From CBDFLT01 sp965249225 (lineage in GTDB: Bacteria; Chloroflexota; Dehalococcoidia; Lucifugimonadales; G963668185), in NCBI GenBank assembly GCA_965249225.1, contig CBDFLT010000009.1, forward strand, positions 62,001 to 126,000: a DNA stretch of 64,000 bases, given 5' to 3'. Below are positions 8,639-15,239 of the stretch, one piece after another (positions within the stretch are counted from its first letter, which is position 1; each line of letters begins with the position of its first letter). Under the pieces are notes generated by a model, which searched no databases, had not been told where the DNA came from, and saw only the letters and a program-made list of their open reading frames with translations. Made by a program: the position numbers and the translations under genes.

Positions 8639-8668
8639 ATCATAGCAGGGTGGCCGAAACAGTGTCAA
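8639..8668 (-). promoter_or_regulatory. sigma-70-type promoter of korAB
   Basis: On the minus strand TTGACA (8668-8663) is followed after 18 bases by TATGAT (8644-8639), a 6/6 and 5/6 match. It lies about 75 bases upstream of the korA start, with transcription expected to begin near 8632. Confidence 0.7.
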
Positions 8669-8784
8669 TCAGAATCGCGCCGTCTATCCGATTGTGATGC
8701 GCTTCACGGGAATCAGCGATCCGAATTCAGTACCCGGGAATTGCACCCTGCTGGAGTCGACACACAGCGCACTCGTACCAACCT

Positions 8785-9459
8785 CTACTCCTGGACCACA
8801 AAGTGGAACGCGATCGGAGCGACCACCAGGAAAATCGCGTCGAACACCAGCAGGAAAGGCAGCCACTCGCCCACGTCGCCCCACCCCCCGACCAGAAACA
8901 CATCCTCGGTGGCGGTCAGTGCGGCGACGATAGCGGGCAGCACCACAGGGAAAAACAGCAGCGGCAGCATCACCTCCCGGGCCCTGGTATTCACCGCCAT
9001 AGCAGAAAACACCGTCCCGACACTGGAAAACCCGAGCGTTGCCAGAAGCGCGACTGGGATCAGCTCCGGCATCCACAGCGACACATCGAACAGCGCCGCG
9101 AACACCGGAAACACCACGACCTCCACCAATACCATGAACAGGAAGTTTGAAAGCATCTTGCCGAAGAAGATCGCATCTCGGCCCACGGGGGCCAGCATCA
9201 ACCCGTACAGACTGTCCCGCTGCTTCTCCAACGCGAAGGACCGCGTCAGGCCGAGCACACCGGCGAATGTAATCGCGACCCACAGTATTCCCGGAGCCAC
9301 CAGCGCCACCCTGGGCGGGGTAGGGTCCAGGGCGAAGTTGAATATCACGATCACCAGGACGGCGAACACGAAGATGGACGCCACCATGTCCTTGGTCCTG
9401 ATCTCCAGCAGGATGTCCTTCCAGAGGATGGCCAGCACGGGACGCCAGAAGGCCTTCAC
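8785..9459 (-). CDS. ccmB: heme ABC exporter permease CcmB
   Basis: A 224-residue integral membrane protein with six hydrophobic segments. It begins with a cytoplasmic segment (LAILWKDILLEIRTKDMV) and contains the CcmB-type loop FALEKQRDSLYGLMLAPVGRD with FFGKMLSNFLFM. With CcmA it forms the ATP-driven module that releases heme-loaded CcmE from CcmCD. It overlaps ccmA by four bases and is transcribed after it. The other ccm genes (ccmC, ccmD-like, ccmE) are about 7 kb away on the opposite strand. Confidence 0.85.
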   Translation of the reverse strand: MKAFWRPVLAILWKDILLEIRTKDMVASIFVFAVLVIVIFNFALDPTPPRVALVAPGILWVAITFAGVLGLTRSFALEKQRDSLYGLMLAPVGRDAIFFGKMLSNFLFMVLVEVVVFPVFAALFDVSLWMPELIPVALLATLGFSSVGTVFSAMAVNTRAREVMLPLLFFPVVLPAIVAALTATEDVFLVGGWGDVGEWLPFLLVFDAIFLVVAPIAFHFVVQE

Positions 9460-10187
9460 GCCGTCACCCCGGTATATCGAAAGTAGGCGTCTCGCAGCGT
9501 CTCCACCCCAACTGAATCCACCGACTCCTGGTACGCGATTCTCCCGCGGGCGAGAATCGCCATTCGGTCGCCCAGGGCCAGGCCCCGCTCCAGATTGTGG
9601 GTCGTGATCAGGACGGTCCGGTGGGCAACCGAGCGGTCGGTTACCACGGCCTCCAACAGGGCAAGCGCCTCCTGGTCGAGGCCGCTTTCGGGCTCGTCCA
9701 TCAACAGGATTAGCGGTTCGTGTAGAAGGGCGCGGGCGATGCTAAACCGCTTCTTCATGCCGTGGGAAAGGGTGCCGACTCGCTGGTGAAGGCCGGCCGA
9801 TACCCCAAGCTTTGCCGCTGCCTCCGCGATCCTTTCATCGACACGGTCGAGACCAAACATGCGGGCGTGGAACTTGAGGTTTTCGTATGCGGTTAGATCG
9901 TCGTACAGGAGCGTCTCGTGCGTCACGACACCCGTTATCCTCCTGACGGCGCGCCCGGAACGCAAAAGGTCCGCGCCCGCCACACCCACGGCACCCGCGT
10001 CGGGTTTAGTCAGCGTCGCGAGGATCTTCACCAGCGTGGTCTTGCCCGAGCCGTTGGGGCCCAGCACCGTCAGGACCTCGCCCCAGCGGACCTCCAGGTC
10101 GAGGTCGCGTAGCACAGGCGTTGGTCCAAAGGACTTACGAAGCCCACTCACCTGTATGGCACAGTCTTTACGTGCGTCGTCACTCAT
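9456..10187 (-). CDS. ccmA: heme ABC exporter ATPase CcmA
   Basis: A 243-residue ABC ATPase. Walker A is GPNGSGKTTLVK (about residues 39-50), the signature is LSHGMKKRFSIARALLHEP, Walker B is LILLMDEPESGLD and the switch histidine lies in LITTHNLERG. It is coupled to ccmB by a four-base overlap (ATGA), which identifies it as CcmA and not a general drug exporter. It powers the heme-handling step of cytochrome c maturation at the cytoplasmic face. The signature LSHGMKK is slightly non-canonical (usual LSxGQ), as is common in export-type ATPases. Confidence 0.85.
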   Translation of the reverse strand: MSDDARKDCAIQVSGLRKSFGPTPVLRDLDLEVRWGEVLTVLGPNGSGKTTLVKILATLTKPDAGAVGVAGADLLRSGRAVRRITGVVTHETLLYDDLTAYENLKFHARMFGLDRVDERIAEAAAKLGVSAGLHQRVGTLSHGMKKRFSIARALLHEPLILLMDEPESGLDQEALALLEAVVTDRSVAHRTVLITTHNLERGLALGDRMAILARGRIAYQESVDSVGVETLRDAYFRYTGVTA

Positions 10188-10311
10188 CGGATATGTGTGG
10201 TGAATCCGTATCCCAGGCCGGAAACCTTACTTCCCCACTCGGCACACGTCCCCTGGAAACGTGCACGCGACCCGCAACGATGTGGTCCACAAGTCCATGT
10301 CGTAACTGTAA

Positions 10312-10317
10312 TATAAT
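10312..10317 (+). promoter_or_regulatory. candidate -10 element of the que cluster
   Basis: TATAAT in an otherwise GC-rich intergenic stretch, 93 bases before the queF start. No good -35 is seen at 16-18 bases. No preQ1 riboswitch consensus was found in 10188-10400. Confidence 0.35.
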
Positions 10318-10404
10318 GGAATCCCGGCCCGCAACAGAGGCAGAACGAAGAGAAGAGCCTCTTTCAGAGGGTCGGTGGTAATCCTGGAACGGGGGAGGTG
10401 GCCA

Positions 10405-10827
10405 TTGGCGACCATTCAGGAGCTAAAAGAGAGGTACGAGAGCCTTGTCAGCGGAGTGGAGATCCACTCAGAGGAGTCCATAAATCCCGACTGCCTCCTC
10501 TGCTTCGACTACGAGTACCCCGGCCAGGAAACGGAAGTTGTCATAGACACAGAGGAGTTCACCGCGGTATGCCCGTGGACCGGGCAGCCCGATGTCGGGG
10601 TGCTGACCGTAAGCTACGTGCCCGAACGATCGTGCATAGAGCTCAAGTCGCTGAAGTACTACCTCCTCTCCTACCGGAACGTAGGCATCGTCCAGGAGCA
10701 CGCCTGCAACCGCATCCTGAAAGACCTGGTGGCCTCCTGCAAGCCCGTGCGCATGACCGTCACCCTGGACTACAACGTGCGGGGCGGCCTCCACACCTGC
10801 GTCGCGGTCAGCTACCAGGCGCCATGA
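10405..10827 (+). CDS. queF: preQ0 reductase QueF (NADPH-dependent 7-cyano-7-deazaguanine reductase)
   Basis: 140 residues from TTG at 10405, which has GGGGGAGGTG five bases upstream; a GTG at 10375 has no such signal. It is a short, B. subtilis-type QueF. The catalytic cysteine and aspartate are in AVCPWTGQPD and the substrate-binding glutamate in ELKSLKYYL. It reduces the nitrile of preQ0 to preQ1, the queuosine precursor inserted in tRNA. It is the first gene of a queF-queC-queE cluster with short spacers. Confidence 0.9.
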   Translation: MATIQELKERYESLVSGVEIHSEESINPDCLLCFDYEYPGQETEVVIDTEEFTAVCPWTGQPDVGVLTVSYVPERSCIELKSLKYYLLSYRNVGIVQEHACNRILKDLVASCKPVRMTVTLDYNVRGGLHTCVAVSYQAP

Positions 10828-10865
10828 CGCTGTCCACAGCGCATCGAGAGCCCATGTGAGGCTGA

Positions 10866-11609
10866 ATGGCCACTTTCGGCGTTACCCTCCTCTCAGGCGG
10901 ACTCGACTCCACGACCGTAACCGCATACGCCATGGAACGCGTCGACAACCTGACCGCCCTGACCTTTCATTACGGCCAGACCCATAGCAAGGAGGTCGGC
11001 TGCGCCCGGCGCATAGCAGAGGTTATGGGGATCGAGCACAGGCTCGTGGACATCTCGTTTCTTGGCGAGGTGGCCTGGTACTCGGCCCTGACCAACCCGG
11101 AGATGTTCCCGATGCCCAAGGGCAGGCATTCTGAGGAGATAGGCTTCGGGGTCCCGATCACGTACGTGCCGCTGCGTAACACCATATTCCTCGCCCTGTC
11201 GGCGGCCTTGCTGGAGAGCCAGGTCCTGCACGCCATCGAGGCGAAGCACACGGCCATCGAGGAAACGGGCGCGTACCTCTACATGGCGCCCAACGCCATC
11301 GACTACAGCGGTTATCCCGACTGCCGGCCCGAGTATTTCGAGGAAATGGGACGGGCGCTCAACCTTGGCAGTAAGCTGTGGACGCACTACAAGATAGCCA
11401 TGAACGTGGAGACACCGATCATCGAGCTCTCCAAGGCAGAGATCGTCGAAATGGGAGTACGTCTGAAGGCGCCCATCGAGTATACGTGGAGCTGCTACGA
11501 AGGAGGCGATATCCCGTGCGGCCGCTGCGACAGCTGCATCCTGAGGGCAAAGGGGTTCGAGGAAGCCGGGGTCGTGGACCCGCTCCTGGCGCGATTGGGT
11601 AAAGCCTAG
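10866..11609 (+). CDS. queC: 7-cyano-7-deazaguanine (preQ0) synthase QueC
   Basis: A 247-residue PP-loop ATPase. The N-terminal motif LSGGLDSTTV binds ATP; the C-terminal zinc site is CYEGGDIPCGRCDSC. QueC converts 7-carboxy-7-deazaguanine to preQ0 using ATP and ammonia. It sits between queF and queE with gaps of 38 bases and 2 bases, consistent with one operon. Length and motifs are normal for the family. Confidence 0.92.
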   Translation: MATFGVTLLSGGLDSTTVTAYAMERVDNLTALTFHYGQTHSKEVGCARRIAEVMGIEHRLVDISFLGEVAWYSALTNPEMFPMPKGRHSEEIGFGVPITYVPLRNTIFLALSAALLESQVLHAIEAKHTAIEETGAYLYMAPNAIDYSGYPDCRPEYFEEMGRALNLGSKLWTHYKIAMNVETPIIELSKAEIVEMGVRLKAPIEYTWSCYEGGDIPCGRCDSCILRAKGFEEAGVVDPLLARLGKA

Positions 11610-11611
11610 CG

Positions 11612-12319
11612 ATGCTTAGAGTAAGCCGCATGCCCTCGGGCGAACCCGAGATCTTCTACTCGATTCAGGGCGAAGGAGTCACCGCTGGCACTCCCACGGC
11701 GTTCCTCCGGCTGGCCGTGTGCAACCTGGCCTGCACGTGGTGCGACACCAAGTACACCTGGGACTGGGAGAGCTACGACTACGACCGCGAAGTGACGTCG
11801 ATGCCGGTCGATGAGGTGCGGGAGCGGATCCTGGAGCTCGGGGGCCGGCATCTGGTAATCACCGGCGGCGAGCCGCTTATCCAACAGAAGGAACTGGCGC
11901 CGCTGGCCATGTCCCTCAAAGACCTGGGGTTCTATTGTGAGGTAGAGACCAACGGCACCCTGGTCCCACTTCCCGAGATGGTCCAGGCGATATCCCAGTG
12001 GAACGTCTCGCCCAAGCTGACCAATTCGGGAAATCCCCCGGAGAGCCGAGAGGTCCCACTGGCCCTCAAGATATTCCGCGAACTAGACACCGCTTATTTT
12101 AAGTTCGTGATCGTAGAGCCCGCCGACATGGAGGAAGTATCCCAACTGATCGATCGATACGACTTCCCCTCTGAGCGGGTCGTCTTCATGCCCGAGGGGA
12201 CAACCGCCGAGGTTATTAAGGCACGGTCTAAGTGGCTGGCCGAGGAATGCGCGAACCGGGGGGTTCGCTTCTCGACGCGGCTCCACATCCTCCTATGGGG
12301 CGACGAGCGGGGGCGGTAG
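11612..12319 (+). CDS. queE: 7-carboxy-7-deazaguanine synthase QueE (radical SAM)
   Basis: A 235-residue radical SAM enzyme. The cluster-binding motif is C-N-L-A-C-T-W-C (C-x3-C-x2-C), preceded by the QueE-typical FYSIQGEGVTAGTPTAFLRL and followed by ITGGEPLIQ. It turns 6-carboxytetrahydropterin into the deazaguanine ring. It begins two bases after queC. The enzyme before it in the pathway, QueD, and GTP cyclohydrolase are not in this cluster. Confidence 0.92.
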   Translation: MLRVSRMPSGEPEIFYSIQGEGVTAGTPTAFLRLAVCNLACTWCDTKYTWDWESYDYDREVTSMPVDEVRERILELGGRHLVITGGEPLIQQKELAPLAMSLKDLGFYCEVETNGTLVPLPEMVQAISQWNVSPKLTNSGNPPESREVPLALKIFRELDTAYFKFVIVEPADMEEVSQLIDRYDFPSERVVFMPEGTTAEVIKARSKWLAEECANRGVRFSTRLHILLWGDERGR

Positions 12320-12320
12320 C

Positions 12321-12632
12321 CTAAGCCGGGCCTACCAGTATGTCGTCGCCCTCCACCCGCGTGACGTACCGCTTCTGTGAATCGGCCGCCGGAGGGCCTG
12401 TATTCTCGCCCGTCTTCAGATTAAACAGGCTGCCATGCCACGGGCACTCGATCTCGTCACCTTCAACAGATCCTTCCGACAGTGGCCCATCGGCATGGCT
12501 GCATATCTCGTCGATGGCGTAGAAGCTCCCTTCAATGTTAGAAAGCAGGACCTTCTCGACGCCCACCTCGACGAGCATTAACTCCCCCTCGGGCAGATCG
12601 GATGTCTTCGCCACTTTTACAAAGTCGTCCAT
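12321..12632 (-). CDS. Rieske-type [2Fe-2S] ferredoxin
   Basis: A 103-residue soluble protein with the two Rieske ligand boxes C-S-H-A-D-G-P-L and C-P-W-H-G-S. It resembles small NirD/bphF-like Rieske ferredoxins that serve as electron carriers for oxygenases or reductases. There is no membrane anchor. The ATG at 12632 is preceded by GGAGGATTTTC. It is convergent with queE (two-base gap). Its partner is unknown. Confidence 0.85.
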   Translation of the reverse strand: MDDFVKVAKTSDLPEGELMLVEVGVEKVLLSNIEGSFYAIDEICSHADGPLSEGSVEGDEIECPWHGSLFNLKTGENTGPPAADSQKRYVTRVEGDDILVGPA

Positions 12633-12971
12633 GAAAATCCTCCAGCGAATAATGAACTTCGTTAAACAGTGCGTCCTACAAAAGATTTCCCGACATTATA
12701 TCTCAACTCTATTGCGAAGGTCTTGAACCCGCCGGTGCACTGGAGGCGGTCGCAAAAATACCCTGCCAGGGGGAAGGCGGAAATAACCACCTTGGGGAGC
12801 GTGCCCTTAAAGGCGAGATGGCCTGTGAAGTGGCTTCTGGCTTGTGGGGTGACACATGGGTTAAACTGGGTAGGCCCAAGGGATAGGATCAACGTAAGGG
12901 CACAGCCTGATGCGTTAGCGCGGGTCCGCAGGCAGGCCGTCAACCCGTTACGAATCTAGAGGAGGTCTTGC
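12633..12971. other. 340-bp intergenic stretch, nature unresolved
   Basis: It lies between the Rieske gene (minus) and the FAH-family gene (plus). A possible -10 (TATAAT, minus strand, 12700-12695) would serve the Rieske gene. The minus strand is open for 93 codons (12943-12662) and the plus strand for 96 (12669-12959), neither resembling a protein I know and neither with a good ribosome-binding site. The plus strand has several short inverted repeats (for example CCCTG/CAGGG near 12765). It does not match 4.5S, 6S, tmRNA or RNase P signatures I could check by eye. Confidence 0.4.
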
Positions 12972-13724
12972 ATGAAATTCGCCAGGTACGAGGCGCACGG
13001 AGAGGTCGCGTACGGAGCGGTGGACGGCGACGTGGTCCGGCAGCTCAGCGCATCGCCCTTTGAAAGGTATGAGGTCACGGACCACAGCCATCCGTTGTCT
13101 GAGGTGAAGCTGCTGTCTCCAGTTGTGCCGGGGAAAATACTGGCGATGGCCCTCAATTACAAGAGTCACCTGGCCGGTCACGAAGTGCCCAAGGTACCGG
13201 AGCCTTTTTTGAAGCCTCCTTCGTCTCTAATCGGTCCAGGCGATACCATCATCCTGCCTAAAGACGCTGGCAACGTACAGGAAGAGGGAGAGTTAACGGT
13301 GGTCATAGGCAAGAGGTGCAAAGGAGCCACAAAGGCCAACGCCCTGAGCTACGTCCTGGGCTATACTTGCGGCAACGACGTCAGCGTGCGGCCGTGGCAA
13401 AGCGGGGACGTGCAGTGGTGGCGGGCCAAGGGCTCGGACACCTTCGCCCCACTCGGGCCTTTCATCGCGACCGACCTGGACCCCGGCAACCTCCAGCTGC
13501 AAGCCCGTGTTAATGGAAAGGTGGTCCAGAAGAGTAGCACCTCGGACCTCCTTTATGACGTGCCCACCATCATCGAGTTCATCAGCCGCGTGGTAACCAT
13601 GGAGCCAGGGGATGTCATCATGACGGGGACGCCGGGCGAGCCGGGAGATATTCGCGACGGCGACACCGTGGAGGTGGAAATAGAGGGCATCGGCGTGTTG
13701 AGCAATGTGGTGCGGGCGGAATAG
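12972..13724 (+). CDS. fumarylacetoacetate hydrolase family protein
   Basis: A 250-residue single-domain FAH-fold protein. The substrate/metal region is ILAMALNYKSHLAGH, QEEGELTVVIG (acidic metal ligands) and GYTCGNDVSVR, ending with VITGTPGEPG-like MTGTPGEPGDI. Family members cleave or isomerise beta-diketo acids (acylpyruvases, 2-hydroxyhepta-2,4-diene-1,7-dioate isomerases, oxaloacetate decarboxylases), with a divalent metal. The exact substrate cannot be told. A strong ribosome-binding site (GAGGAGG) precedes the ATG at 12972. It appears monocistronic. Confidence 0.85.
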   Translation: MKFARYEAHGEVAYGAVDGDVVRQLSASPFERYEVTDHSHPLSEVKLLSPVVPGKILAMALNYKSHLAGHEVPKVPEPFLKPPSSLIGPGDTIILPKDAGNVQEEGELTVVIGKRCKGATKANALSYVLGYTCGNDVSVRPWQSGDVQWWRAKGSDTFAPLGPFIATDLDPGNLQLQARVNGKVVQKSSTSDLLYDVPTIIEFISRVVTMEPGDVIMTGTPGEPGDIRDGDTVEVEIEGIGVLSNVVRAE

Positions 13725-13762
13725 GACGGTAACCGCTGCACAGCCAGTATCCAGGCTGTGGA

Positions 13763-14671
13763 TTAGCCGAAGGCCTCTCCGATGGTAAGCCAGTAGAAGA
13801 CGATGTAGCTGCCGGCCAGCACCATCATCCAGGTCCCGATGGGCTGAATGTAGGGAAGAGCCTTTCGCAGGCCGCCGACCATGGCCCCTTTGAACAGCGC
13901 CATTCCCAGCGTCAACGCCATCATCACCGTTCCCATGCCCATGGCATATAGGATGAACTGACCGAAGGACGTTCCGATGCTTGAGACGGCGAAGCTCGTG
14001 CCTATAACCGATAGGAAGAGGGGGAGGGTACAGCTAAGGGAGGCCGTCCCGTAGCTCAGACCGAACAGGAAATACCCTTTCACGTTCGTCTGTCCGGGGT
14101 TCCCGATGTGGGCCGCCGCCCTCTGCGCCAGCGCCGTGTAGAGCTTGCCGCCGCCCACCAACCACGCCCCGGCCAGGGTAAGCAGGATACCGATAGTCAG
14201 GCCAAGCCAGGGAAGCACGTCCGAAACCGCGGAACGGGCGCCCAGGCCGATGATTGCGCCCGCCACTCCGAACAGTACGATGAAGCCGGCCGTCACCGCT
14301 AAACCGACCACCGTCGCCTTGCCAAGATCGCGCAGAAGGTCTTTTTCGTGACGATCCTTGTCGGCCGTCCCTAGGTACAGTCCCATATAAGCCGGGAGCA
14401 TGGCAAATCCGCAAGGGTTGAAGGCGGCCGCGACGCCGACCGCAAAGGCAAAGCCCAGCGGCCCGATAATCCCCAGTCCGCCGAAGAAGCCGCTCGAATC
14501 GCCCGATAGGGCTTCAACGAAAGTGTTGACCTTATCTCCGCCGCTGCTGTCGCTTACGATTACGGCCCCCATGATCGCCACAGTCAGGGCGATCGCAGCC
14601 ACCAGCGCCGGCAGGAAAATTCCCTTCAGCGCCCTGGTGCCGTTTACCGGAATCGATCCGAGATTTCTCAT
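13763..14671 (-). CDS. ccdA: cytochrome c biogenesis transmembrane protein CcdA/DsbD family
   Basis: A 302-residue membrane protein. After an N-terminal helix and a periplasmic linker (about residues 1-50) comes the six-helix CcdA core. The redox motif NPCGFAMLPAY lies in the first core helix and its partner cysteine in YGTASLSCTLPLF in the fourth, the usual paired cysteines that shuttle reductant across the membrane. CcdA keeps the apocytochrome CxxCH thiols and thioredoxin-like proteins reduced. The N-terminal extension with an extra membrane segment is longer than in plain CcdA (about 230 residues). It has its own promoter at 14698-14726. Confidence 0.87.
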   Translation of the reverse strand: MRNLGSIPVNGTRALKGIFLPALVAAIALTVAIMGAVIVSDSSGGDKVNTFVEALSGDSSGFFGGLGIIGPLGFAFAVGVAAAFNPCGFAMLPAYMGLYLGTADKDRHEKDLLRDLGKATVVGLAVTAGFIVLFGVAGAIIGLGARSAVSDVLPWLGLTIGILLTLAGAWLVGGGKLYTALAQRAAAHIGNPGQTNVKGYFLFGLSYGTASLSCTLPLFLSVIGTSFAVSSIGTSFGQFILYAMGMGTVMMALTLGMALFKGAMVGGLRKALPYIQPIGTWMMVLAGSYIVFYWLTIGEAFG

Positions 14672-14697
14672 ATCAAACCGCCTCTACGTTGAGGGAG

Positions 14698-14726
14698 ATT
14701 CTAGGACCCTCTCCCAAGGCCGTCAA
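14698..14726 (-). promoter_or_regulatory. sigma-70-type promoter of ccdA
   Basis: Minus-strand TTGACG (14726-14721), a 17-base spacer and TAGAAT (14703-14698); 5/6 and 5/6 matches. The start codon is 27 bases downstream of the -10. Confidence 0.7.
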
Positions 14727-15039
14727 ACGCTCGAAGGCACGCTCAATACAGCAGTCATCTGGTCCGGTTGCACCAGACCGTCTAAGGCGTACTTGGCTTC
14801 CAACTTAATCATGGTATGCGCGAATAAAAACTTCTAATAGTTTGGATGCCTCAACCATGATATACGATTGCACAGGAGCTCTGGTTCCGGCGGCTCAATA
14901 GTGGACTTTATTTACGCGACAGCATACTATCGCCTAGTCCCACAGATAACTGGCCATACCCACCCTCCCTCCTATTGAGACGGTCTCCGGGGAGCGCGAG
15001 GAATTGCAGCCTATAAAGGCCAACAATAGCGGCAAAACA
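14727..15039. other. non-coding stretch between ccdA and the sulfite reductase leader
   Basis: No credible gene. A seven-base inverted repeat (TCATGGT and ACCATGA) flanks an AT-rich loop near 14811-14860, without a T run; its meaning is unclear. The rest of the gap up to 15239 is the promoter and leader described next. Confidence 0.4.
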
Positions 15040-15068
15040 TTGACTGGCGACCTCGCTGGTGATACATT
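15040..15068 (+). promoter_or_regulatory. promoter of the nitrite/sulfite reductase gene
   Basis: TTGACT (15040-15045), a 17-base spacer and TACATT (15063-15068). Transcription would begin near 15076 and leave an untranslated leader of about 160 bases. Confidence 0.55.
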
Positions 15069-15075
15069 ATGAGGT

Positions 15076-15239
15076 GGCATGACGACAGAATTCTATCTCA
15101 GCACCTGCATCTGTATATCCGGCCCGTAGGGGTCGGTGACCTATACCCTTTATTTAGATCACTGCGCCCCGCATCGCTGCCAAGCTCGTGTGGGGCGCGT
15201 TTTTTGACAAGCCAACCCGCGAGTCAAAGGAGCCGGTGA
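15076..15239 (+). promoter_or_regulatory. structured leader with internal terminator (putative riboswitch/attenuator)
   Basis: Two hairpins are visible. Hairpin 1 pairs CCGGCCC (15119-15125) with GGGTCGG (15130-15136) across a GTAG loop, extended by GTATA (15113-15117) with TATAC (15142-15146). Hairpin 2 pairs 15164-15173 with 15189-15198 (ten pairs) and is followed by six T at 15200-15205. The reductase ribosome-binding site (AAAGGAG) and ATG follow within 40 bases. A terminator inside a gene's own leader is the layout of a transcription attenuator. It does not match the SAM-I consensus or others I could recall. Confidence 0.5.
15164..15205 (+). terminator. intrinsic terminator inside the reductase leader
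   Basis: Ten-pair GC-rich stem with a 15-base loop and a T6 tail, 34 bases upstream of the reductase start codon. No plus-strand gene ends before it within 1.4 kb, so it most likely regulates the downstream gene. Confidence 0.7.

Noticed and set aside
8138..9607. 489-codon plus-strand open frame across korA, ccmB and ccmA
   Set aside because: It covers parts of three minus-strand genes with clear motifs and has no recognisable domain.
10188..10404. preQ1 riboswitch before queF
   Set aside because: I found no match to the short preQ1 aptamer consensus by eye; only a TATAAT element is seen.
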